Assembly (NCBI GenBank): GCA_023424725.1
Contig: JAFADQ010000220.1
Span: 1 to 6,222 of the forward strand
Direction of reading: 5' to 3'
Length of the DNA: 6,222 nucleotides
Source of the DNA: Bacteroidota bacterium
GTDB lineage: Bacteria > Bacteroidota > Bacteroidia > Cytophagales > Hymenobacteraceae
Shown: positions 1 through 6,079 of the stretch, in pieces
Layout: the number at the start of each line of letters is the position of its first letter
How positions within the stretch are numbered: position 1 is the first letter of the stretch
Made by a program: the position numbers and the translations under genes
The notes under the pieces: generated by a model
Database searches by the model: none
The model's input: the letters and a program-made list of their open reading frames with translations, nothing else
Told to the model about the DNA's origin: nothing

Positions 1-357
1 CGCCGGATGCACCACCATGCCCGGTTCTTTATTTACCAGCAATACATCCTCGTCTTCGTAAATAATATTAAGGGGGATATTTTCCGGAATAACCTCAGTA
101 TCGCGGGGCGGATGCGCGAGGGCAACCGTTATTACATCGAGCGGCTTTACCTTATAGCTGGCCTTAATAGTCTTATCGTTTACCCTTATAGCGCCCGCGT
201 CTATGGCATTCTGTAGTTTATTGCGGGTAGCATTCGGCAACCGGTCCATCAGAAATTTATCTATTCTGATAAGCGATTGCTTTGGATCTAAAACTATCCG
301 GTGATGCTCGTATAATTCGTCCTGATCGTCTATTAATTCGGGCTCTTCAGCTTTCAT
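1..357 (-). CDS. RluA/RluD-family pseudouridine synthase, N-terminal part (cut by window edge)
   Basis: This open frame starts at the ATG at 357-355 and stays open for 119 codons to the left edge, so the C-terminal part is missing. Enzymes of this family convert specific uridines in rRNA (or tRNA) to pseudouridine in the cytoplasm. Residues about 31-77 look like an S4 RNA-binding domain (RIDKFLMDRL, then RNKLQNAIDAGAIRVND, then KVKPLDVITV). Residues about 98-119 begin the catalytic domain with IIYEDEDVLLVNKEPGMVVHP, close to the family's NKPxGxVVHP signature. The catalytic HRLDxxTSG motif would lie beyond the edge and cannot be seen. The first 25 residues are an acidic lead-in. An N-terminal S4 domain fits the RluC/RluD branch, but the target uridine cannot be assigned from this fragment. 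A promoter-like sequence lies about 50 bp upstream and a terminator separates it from the ompH gene, so it appears to be transcribed on its own. Confidence 0.93.
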   Translation of the reverse strand, partial: MKAEEPELIDDQDELYEHHRIVLDPKQSLIRIDKFLMDRLPNATRNKLQNAIDAGAIRVNDKTIKASYKVKPLDVITVALAHPPRDTEVIPENIPLNIIYEDEDVLLVNKEPGMVVHPA

Positions 358-406
358 TCAAAAATGTATTTTGGCGTGGTGAGAAGGTCTTGCTTATCGC
401 CGTTTA

Positions 407-440
407 CAAATATACCGGTAATTAGGCTGCAGCAGGCAAA
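407..440 (-). promoter_or_regulatory. Putative Bacteroidota-type promoter for the pseudouridine synthase gene
   Basis: On the minus strand, TATATTTG (414-407) matches the Bacteroidota -7 consensus TAnnTTTG exactly. A TTTG (440-437) lies 22 bp upstream of it, which suits the -33 TTTG element, although the spacer is slightly longer than the usual 19-21 bp. Transcription would then start near 400, giving a leader of about 40 nt before the ATG at 357. The pair sits in the only non-coding gap long enough to need a promoter, just after the terminator of the upstream operon. No transcript data support it, and the motif is short. Confidence 0.5.
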
Positions 441-474
441 AAAATGGCCGTTGCAGCTTAAAAACCTGGCAGGT

Positions 475-504
475 AAAAAACAAAAGCCGGACAATTGCCC
501 GGCT
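475..504 (-). terminator. Rho-independent terminator of the porG-uppS-bamA-ompH operon
   Basis: Read on the minus strand, AGCCGG (504-499) pairs perfectly with CCGGCT (490-485) around an 8-nt loop. It is followed at once by a T-rich run (TTTTGTTTTTT when the last stem base is included, ending at 475). A GC-rich six-pair stem plus a U tract is the classical intrinsic terminator layout. It begins 24 bp after the stop codon of the last ompH gene and lies before the promoter-like element of the next gene, so it marks the operon end. The plus-strand reading of the stem lacks a U tract, so the terminator is directional. Confidence 0.85.
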
Positions 505-528
505 CCTGCTTATAAAATTCAAAATTAA

Positions 529-1212
529 TTATTTCTTTTTGCCTGTATTGCCAGCCGGTTTGTTAGCCGGTGCTTGTGGCGTTTTGGCTGCAGGCGCCAC
601 ATTTGTGCTGTCTTTCGCGGGTACATTTACGCCCATGTGCTTTAATACCAGGTCTGAGATATTGTGCTCGTCGGGGCCATGTAGCAAAATAGGTGTTGTT
701 CCGTAGCCGGCATCAGAATTAAATACATACGTATAGCCGTTATCTTTTGCTACCTGATCTATCGCCTTCTGCAGCTTATCTAAAGCGGGCTCCAGCAGCG
801 ATTGCTGCTTTTTCTGGATAGAGGCGTCGGCATTGCGCTGAAACTCTTCTATTTCGCCGCGCAGGTTCATTATCTGCTTTTCTTTATCGGCACGAATTAC
901 GTCGGTCATGGCAGCGGCGCCAGCTTCGTACGCCTTCATTTTGCCTTCGTAATCTTTAATTTTAGATTGCAACTGCTGCTCTAACTGCGTGGTATAGGTA
1001 CGCAGCTCCGATTCTATTTGCTTGCTCTCCGGCATCATGCTCAGCACATAATCTACGTTGGTATAGCCAATTTTCAGTTCTGCTACCTGAGGCGTTTTTT
1101 TTTCTTCTACCGCTACCGGTGCTTTTGGCTCTTCTTTTACTTGCGGCTGGGCCTGGCAGGCAAATGCCCCGGTTAATAATACCAGCGATGCGAAATATTT
1201 TACTTTGTTCAT
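529..1212 (-). CDS. ompH: OmpH/Skp-family periplasmic chaperone, second copy (227 aa)
   Basis: Skp/OmpH proteins are trimeric periplasmic chaperones whose helical arms hold unfolded outer-membrane proteins before BamA inserts them. Here residues 1-21 form an export signal. IGYTNVDYVLSMMPE (48-62) is the usual first strand of the body, residues about 63-150 are a charged, Gln/Lys/Glu-rich coiled-coil arm, and YTYVFNS (160-166) is the returning strand. The tail from about 196 is rich in Ala, Pro and Lys. The start at 1212 was chosen because it begins directly at the MNKVKYF signal sequence; the same frame continues to an ATG at 1278, but that would add 22 unlikely residues and overlap the preceding gene. 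Cys19 at the end of the hydrophobic stretch (TGAFAC) could make this a lipoprotein, but Phe at -2 is a poor lipobox, so cleavage by signal peptidase I remains possible. A variable linker rich in Glu, Lys and Pro (22-45) separates the signal from the body. It lies 31 bp after the first ompH gene and is the last gene of the operon. Confidence 0.93.
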   Translation of the reverse strand: MNKVKYFASLVLLTGAFACQAQPQVKEEPKAPVAVEEKKTPQVAELKIGYTNVDYVLSMMPESKQIESELRTYTTQLEQQLQSKIKDYEGKMKAYEAGAAAMTDVIRADKEKQIMNLRGEIEEFQRNADASIQKKQQSLLEPALDKLQKAIDQVAKDNGYTYVFNSDAGYGTTPILLHGPDEHNISDLVLKHMGVNVPAKDSTNVAPAAKTPQAPANKPAGNTGKKK

Positions 1213-1243
1213 ATTCTGATGTATGTGAAATAACGGTTGAAAT

Positions 1244-1897
1244 TTATTTAGCGCCGGGCCTGCCGGGCTGTGCCACATTGCTACCCGGGCGCGGCTGCTC
1301 CTGGTTGGTTTTAGAGCCCGGAGGCGGGGTTGGGTTCACTTCCGGAGAGGTAGACTGGCCCGGAGTGCCCGATGTGCGCGTGGTTGGCTGCAACCCAAGC
1401 TCTTCCAGCACATAATCTGTATAATCATGTATAGGGTTGGTATATATCATCACCAGATCGCCTGATTTATCGAACACGATTTGCAACGATTTACTTTTAG
1501 CTACCTTTTCTACAGCTTCAAAAACCTGATCCTGTACAGGTTTAACCAATTCCTGGCGCTTTTTAAACAGCTGGCCTTCAAACCCGAAAATCTTTTTCTG
1601 ATAATCTTTTACTTCCTGCTCTTTCTGAACAATCGCCTCCTGGCGCTCCTTCTTCATCTTTTCAGTTAGCAGTACTTCTTCGGCCTGATAGTTCTGGTAC
1701 ATCTTCTCGATGTCTTTATACATCGTTTCTATCTCTTTCTGCCAGTTGGCCGATAATCTGTCTAGCTCTTTCTGCGCATTGGCATAAGCTGTCATTTTGC
1801 TTAGCACAAATTCAGAATCTACATAACCGAATTTCTGGCCGAAAGATGTTGTGCAGGCCAGCAAAACCAGCACTATACTTGCAATTATATTTTTCAT
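1244..1897 (-). CDS. ompH: OmpH/Skp-family periplasmic chaperone, first copy (217 aa)
   Basis: This is a Skp-like holdase for unfolded outer-membrane proteins in the periplasm. Residues 1-21 are a clean signal peptide (Lys at position 2, hydrophobic core, TTSFGQ end). FGYVDSEFVLSKM (23-35) is the family's N-terminal strand motif. Residues about 40-125 form a long Lys/Glu/Gln-rich coiled-coil arm, and LQIVFDKSGDLVMIYTNP (138-155) is the closing strand region, followed by DYTDYVLEELG. This core is close to the usual Skp size. The last 45 residues or so (from 171) form a low-complexity tail rich in Pro, Gly, Ser and Thr, probably disordered. The ATG at 1897 places the signal peptide at the very N-terminus. 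The gene starts 55 bp after bamA ends and is followed after 31 bp by a second OmpH-like gene, so chaperone and insertase are probably co-transcribed. Confidence 0.95.
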   Translation of the reverse strand: MKNIIASIVLVLLACTTSFGQKFGYVDSEFVLSKMTAYANAQKELDRLSANWQKEIETMYKDIEKMYQNYQAEEVLLTEKMKKERQEAIVQKEQEVKDYQKKIFGFEGQLFKKRQELVKPVQDQVFEAVEKVAKSKSLQIVFDKSGDLVMIYTNPIHDYTDYVLEELGLQPTTRTSGTPGQSTSPEVNPTPPPGSKTNQEQPRPGSNVAQPGRPGAK

Positions 1898-1952
1898 TTT
1901 AATGATGCAATTTAAGTTAAAAATTCATTTTTCTTACCAACACCGCCTTTTC

Positions 1953-4442
1953 TTATCTGAATTGCTGCCCAATCATGAAGTGGAACTGACCTTTGTTGTG
2001 GCCAGGTATTGCATACGGCACCTCATCAAATCCGTAACCCCAATCAAAACCAATTAAACCAAAGGCAGGCATAAATATACGTGCTCCCACCCCAGCCGAG
2101 CGGTAAAGGTTAAACGGATTAAACTCTTCGTAATTGGCTACGTTGTTACCACCCTCTGCAAATGCAAGCAAATAAACGGTTGCAGTTGGCGCAAGCGATA
2201 ACGGATAGCGCATTTCCATTACAAATTTATTGTATGCCACCCCTCTAAAGCCATTTGCATTCAGCGATCTGTCGTCATATCCGCGAAGGCCTACAAATTC
2301 TGTTCCCAGCAAAAATCCTCCAAAACCACCAAGGCCGCTGCCCCCAAGTTCAAAACGCTCGAAGGGGCCAATGGCAACTTCAGGTCTGTAACGGCCTATA
2401 AAACCAAAGTGCGCTCTTGCATTTAATACCAATTTTGGTGCCAGTTGTTGCACCGGCTGCATATACCACTGCGCATCAAACATCCATTTATGGAATTCAA
2501 TCCACTTATACCCATCACGTTCCTGATCAAAAAGCGAGTAAGGCGGAGTAAGGTTCAGGCTTAGCGAAACCGCCGACCCTCTGCGCGGATACGTTGGATT
2601 ATCGATACTATTCCTGGATAATGTATTTACAAATGAAATATTGTGCGACGCGCCATTAGATAAACCAGGGAACACAGCATAATTATTGTAATCGTAGCGG
2701 TAATAGGAAACTGTGTGGCTCAGCACAAAGAAGTCGTCTGGTATGCGCAACCTGCGGCCCAGGCTAACCGATGCTCCCGTCATTTTTAGCGACCCTTCTC
2801 TTTCAGTTCCTCTAATTATGTTCTGAATAGACCGGTTAAGACTTACCGTAAACGAATTGGGCTTGCGACCTCCCAACCAAGGTTCTGTAAACGATAATGA
2901 GTAAGATTGATAGCGTAAACCACTTGCTTGTGCGTTTAAGGCTAGGCGTTGTCCATCGCCGGATGGTAAAGGACCGCCCCATTCTTTAAACTTCCCTATT
3001 TTCCGCATAGAGAAATTATTGAAAACAAGGCCCACTGTACCAACTGCACCAAGACCACCGCCCCATCCACCTGAAAGAGTTATCTGATCGCTGGGCTTCT
3101 CTACAACCGTATAATTAATGTCTACAGTTCCCTCAGCCTGATTGGGAATTGGGTTAATACCAATTTGCTCCGGATCGAAGTAGCCTAGCTGAGCCAGTTC
3201 GCGCTGCGATCTGATAAGATCTGAACGGCTGAATTTCTGGCCAGGCACCGTGCGAAGTTCGCGCAAAATTACATGGTCGCTGGTTTTTGTGTTTCCAGAA
3301 ACGTTTACCGCATTTATCCGGGCTTGCGCGCCCTCATAAATCCGCATTTCTATGTCGATAGAATCGCCTTCTACCAGAATTTCTTCCGGATCTATGCTAA
3401 AGAACAGATAACCATCGTCCATATAAAGCGATGTAATATCCAGACCCGACGGGTTATAGTTTAGCCTTTTATCGAGTATGTCTTTGCTATAAATAGTACC
3501 CTTTTTAATGCCCAGAATACTGCTCAGGTAATTATCGTCGTAAATGTAATTGCCTGTCCAGGTTATGTTACGGAAATAGTATTTAGGACCTTCGTCTACC
3601 TCCAGATGAATATTGAGGCGGCCATTATCTGCGGTGTAAACAGTATCGGAAATAATAAAGGCATCGCGGAAACCCTCTGCATTATACCTGTTAACTACAG
3701 AAAGCTTGTCTTCTTCATAGCCTGAGCGTATAAATTTTGAGGAGGTAAGAAGTTTGTAAAAGCGCTTCTCTTTTGAGTTGCGCATGCTCTTCTTTAGCTT
3801 ATTATCAGGAATAGATTCGTTACCCGCAAAGGTTATATTACCTATCTTAACCTTTTTCTTTTTGTCTACATCTATGATCAGGATTACAGAATTGGCAAGA
3901 GTACTATCACGTTCCTGCCGGATATTTACCTTCACATTCATAAACCCTTTACCGATGTAGTATTTGCGCACCGTGCTACGGGTATTATCTACCAGCGATT
4001 CGGTAACCACTTTGCCTCTAATCAGCCGTATTTTTTCCCGGAGATCATCGGCATTAGATTTACTAATACCTGTAAAAGTAAATTTAGAAAGGCGGGGGCG
4101 CTCTGTAAGTTTAAAATCCAGAAAAATATAATTTCCTTCGATCTTAGATGCTGTTACTTCTATATCTCCCAGAATTCCCTGATCCCATAACTTCTGAATT
4201 GCCTTGCTCACCTGGTCGCCTGGCACGGTTATCTGGTCGCCAACTTTTAATCCGGTAATAGAGATCAGGGCATCGGTATCCAGAAATTTAGCACCACTAA
4301 CAGTAATGCCACCAATTTCGAACTTGCGGGGGTTTGTGTAGTCCATCTCAAAAGACGAACCAGAGTTAAACCTGATCTGAGCGAAGCTGCTACCAGCTAC
4401 CAGGAATAGAATTAGGAATGAGATTATCCTGAACAAGGACAT
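1953..4442 (-). CDS. bamA: BamA, outer-membrane protein assembly factor (Omp85 family, 829 aa)
   Basis: BamA is the essential outer-membrane insertase that folds beta-barrel proteins. The signal peptide is residues 1-21 (SSFAQ end). Five POTRA repeats follow at about 41-115, 116-193, 196-285, 287-371 and 373-450; each opens with a strand such as ITVSGAKF, FTFTGIS, ITFAGNESI, ITWTGNYI or VNVSGNTKT. The 16-strand barrel covers about 451-829. Recognisable barrel motifs are GGWGGG (458-463), FTEPWLGGRKPNSF (518-531), DNPTYPRRGS (614-623) and LRGYDD (719-724), the last corresponding to the conserved V/IRGY/F motif of lumen loop L6. The length is normal for Bacteroidota BamA. The ATG at 4442 lies 5 bp after the uppS stop and begins the signal peptide directly; a TTG three codons upstream (4451), overlapping the uppS stop, is possible but less likely. 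The protein ends GQQFR, with one residue after the aromatic residue that normally closes the barrel. Confidence 0.97.
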   Translation of the reverse strand: MSLFRIISFLILFLVAGSSFAQIRFNSGSSFEMDYTNPRKFEIGGITVSGAKFLDTDALISITGLKVGDQITVPGDQVSKAIQKLWDQGILGDIEVTASKIEGNYIFLDFKLTERPRLSKFTFTGISKSNADDLREKIRLIRGKVVTESLVDNTRSTVRKYYIGKGFMNVKVNIRQERDSTLANSVILIIDVDKKKKVKIGNITFAGNESIPDNKLKKSMRNSKEKRFYKLLTSSKFIRSGYEEDKLSVVNRYNAEGFRDAFIISDTVYTADNGRLNIHLEVDEGPKYYFRNITWTGNYIYDDNYLSSILGIKKGTIYSKDILDKRLNYNPSGLDITSLYMDDGYLFFSIDPEEILVEGDSIDIEMRIYEGAQARINAVNVSGNTKTSDHVILRELRTVPGQKFSRSDLIRSQRELAQLGYFDPEQIGINPIPNQAEGTVDINYTVVEKPSDQITLSGGWGGGLGAVGTVGLVFNNFSMRKIGKFKEWGGPLPSGDGQRLALNAQASGLRYQSYSLSFTEPWLGGRKPNSFTVSLNRSIQNIIRGTEREGSLKMTGASVSLGRRLRIPDDFFVLSHTVSYYRYDYNNYAVFPGLSNGASHNISFVNTLSRNSIDNPTYPRRGSAVSLSLNLTPPYSLFDQERDGYKWIEFHKWMFDAQWYMQPVQQLAPKLVLNARAHFGFIGRYRPEVAIGPFERFELGGSGLGGFGGFLLGTEFVGLRGYDDRSLNANGFRGVAYNKFVMEMRYPLSLAPTATVYLLAFAEGGNNVANYEEFNPFNLYRSAGVGARIFMPAFGLIGFDWGYGFDEVPYAIPGHNKGQFHFMIGQQFR

Positions 4443-4447
4443 TATAA

Positions 4448-5191
4448 TCAAGGGGTTAATTGTTCGCTTGTCTTTCCGAAGCGTCTTTCGCGCGCCTGAT
4501 AAGAAAGAATAGCTTGGTGTAAATGCTCCCGCCTGAAATCAGGCCACAGCAAATCTGTAATAAATAATTCTGTATAAGCCAGTTGCCAAAGTAAAAAGTT
4601 ACTGATCCGGAGTTCTCCACTTGTCCTTATCAGTAACTCAGGCTCAGGCATTCCTGCAGTAGATAAATATTGGCTTATAGTGGCCTCATTTATGGCCTCC
4701 GCAGCAATATTTCCTGCTTTAAAATCATTAGCTATTCTGCGGGTGGCCTGTGTAATATCCCAGCGGCCGCTATAGCTTAAAGCCAGCACCAGTGTCATAC
4801 GGGTATTATTCCGCGTAATTTCTATGGCTTCCTTCAGCTCTCTCTGGCAACTTTTGGGTAAACTATCCATATCGCCTATTGCCTGCAACCGGATATTATT
4901 TTTTGAGAGAGTAGCCGTTTCTTTTCTTATGGTAGATACCAGCAGATGCATTAAAGCATCTACTTCCATTTTTGGGCGCTTCCAATTTTCGGTAGAAAAA
5001 GCATAAAGAGTAAGGTATTCTACTCCAATTTCGGCGGCACCCTCTACAGTATCGCGAACTGCTTCTATAGCATTCTGGTGCCCTAAAATACGCATATTGC
5101 CCTTTTTCTTTGCCCAACGGCCATTCCCGTCCATTATAACGGCAATATGGCGTGGTAAATTGTGGACATCGATTTTCTCTTGCGACGACAT
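4448..5191 (-). CDS. uppS: Isoprenyl transferase / undecaprenyl diphosphate synthase (247 aa)
   Basis: This cytoplasmic, membrane-associated cis-prenyltransferase adds isopentenyl diphosphate units to farnesyl diphosphate, making the C55 carrier lipid used for peptidoglycan and surface polysaccharides. The hallmark HIAVIMDGNGRWA is at 15-27, with the catalytic, metal-binding Asp21. Other motifs are GH (37-38), TLYAFSTENWKRP (61-73), LALSYSGRWDI (136-146) and LLIRTSGELRISNFLLWQ (186-203). Arg189, Arg195 and Ser197, with Glu208 in YTEL, match the diphosphate- and magnesium-binding residues of the E. coli enzyme. The ending RRFGKTSEQL is typical and the length is normal, so the gene appears complete and active. 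The start at 5191 puts the catalytic motif at the usual distance from the N-terminus. It stands 66 bp after the PorG-like gene and only 5 bp before bamA, suggesting translational coupling with bamA. Confidence 0.98.
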   Translation of the reverse strand: MSSQEKIDVHNLPRHIAVIMDGNGRWAKKKGNMRILGHQNAIEAVRDTVEGAAEIGVEYLTLYAFSTENWKRPKMEVDALMHLLVSTIRKETATLSKNNIRLQAIGDMDSLPKSCQRELKEAIEITRNNTRMTLVLALSYSGRWDITQATRRIANDFKAGNIAAEAINEATISQYLSTAGMPEPELLIRTSGELRISNFLLWQLAYTELFITDLLWPDFRREHLHQAILSYQARERRFGKTSEQLTP

Positions 5192-5257
5192 GAATTCAAA
5201 GAAAATGAAGGCGCAAGTTAAGAAAACCTTTGCATTAAACAGGCAGGAATGTATTTC

Positions 5258-6049
5258 TTAATCGAAGATGAAGTCGGTATTATTTCTGTAAATACTTGGG
5301 CAGAAGTTTTTATAGAAGGTATAGGATACAAAAATACCATTATAAAAATACCAATCGCGGTTATGAGGATTACTTAATTGGGCACCAGTACTTGAGTTCT
5401 CTGTCAAGTCATCCAGGAAATCTTTGCTTAGCACTAATCTGGGGCCAAATTCGGCACCAATATTCCAGCTACGGTTGAGAGAGAATTTAATGCCAGCTCC
5501 CATAGTAAGGGAATAATTTAAACCATCACGCGTACCTGTTTCCTGCTGATCATTTTCCATAGCAGGATTCCCGGTTCTGTCGGTAGCGTAATACATCAGA
5601 TTTGGCCCGGCAAAAAAGTAGGGTGACCAACGATAAAACCGCTTAAAGCTATAATAGTCGAAGAAATAATACTCTATACCAACGCCAAATTCTATAAGTT
5701 TAGTAGAGATTTCTGCCCCACGGTATAACTGGAAAGGCCGGCCGGTTTCAGAACTATCGTTGGCATGGAAAAAGCCGCCGGTGAGGTTCATTTTTAGGGT
5801 AAGCGGTTGCGACACTACTTTTCTGTAAAAAATAGTTGCCCCTAACCTGTTATTCTCAAACTTATACTCCGGCGATATATCGCCCTGATAGTTTACCCCG
5901 CCCACACCAAAACCGAGCTCACTGATTCTCATATACTTGAGCACCCTCGCATCGGATTCCTGCGCTTGCACAGAACCAATTAAAACAAAACTCTCTATCA
6001 GCCATAGCAGACCAATAGAGAGTCGTAAGATTTTTTTATTTACAGCCAT
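5258..6049 (-). CDS. porG: PorG-like outer-membrane beta-barrel protein (DUF6089 family, 263 aa)
   Basis: PorG-type proteins are small outer-membrane barrels; in Porphyromonas gingivalis PorG is a type IX secretion component that associates with the PorK/PorN ring. Residues 1-29 form a signal peptide (cleavage likely after SVQA), though Glu19 interrupts its hydrophobic core. The mature protein consists of alternating aromatic and hydrophobic strands. It begins with ELGFGVGGVNYQGDIS (44-59), which resembles the first-strand motif of the family, followed by FGVGIEYYFF (121-130), WSPYFFAGPNLMYY (141-154), NIGAEFGPRLVL (196-207) plus DFLDDLTE, and DWYFYNGIFVSYTF (232-245). A C-terminal extension after the last strand contains the single cysteine (Cys250). 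The assignment rests on these motifs and on the position before uppS and bamA, the same order I recall for P. gingivalis PG0189-PG0191. A direct secretion role here is inferred. It could instead be a related barrel of unknown function, especially as a second similar gene lies 30 bp upstream. Confidence 0.8.
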   Translation of the reverse strand: MAVNKKILRLSIGLLWLIESFVLIGSVQAQESDARVLKYMRISELGFGVGGVNYQGDISPEYKFENNRLGATIFYRKVVSQPLTLKMNLTGGFFHANDSSETGRPFQLYRGAEISTKLIEFGVGIEYYFFDYYSFKRFYRWSPYFFAGPNLMYYATDRTGNPAMENDQQETGTRDGLNYSLTMGAGIKFSLNRSWNIGAEFGPRLVLSKDFLDDLTENSSTGAQLSNPHNRDWYFYNGIFVSYTFYKNFCPSIYRNNTDFIFD

Positions 6050-6079
6050 TAGCCTATTAACGGCCCCGCTAGCTCATTA

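Noticed and set aside
7..216. Plus-strand open frame opposite the pseudouridine synthase
   Set aside because: The minus-strand frame has clear S4 and catalytic-domain motifs over the same bases, so the plus-strand frame is a shadow.
1213..1278. Upstream start for the second ompH gene at 1278
   Set aside because: It would put 22 residues without signal character in front of a good signal peptide and overlap the preceding gene by 35 bp. The ATG at 1212 is much more likely.
1119..1415. A 98-codon plus-strand open frame across the ompH-ompH junction
   Set aside because: It lies antisense to the coding parts of both ompH genes, has a composition typical of antisense reading of Pro-rich and coiled-coil codons, and shows no recognisable domain or promoter.
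1919..1932. Palindrome of six A/T pairs in the bamA-ompH gap
   Set aside because: The stem is entirely A/T with a 2-nt centre and no GC core, so it is not a stable terminator and is expected by chance in an AT-rich spacer.
2222..2229. TAnnTTTG match on the minus strand inside bamA
   Set aside because: It lies within coding sequence and has no TTG at the required distance upstream, so an internal promoter is not supported.
4896..5117. A 73-codon minus-strand frame inside uppS
   Set aside because: It is an alternative frame within the conserved N-terminal half of uppS; the uppS frame is intact with all catalytic motifs, so there is no frameshift or nested gene to support.
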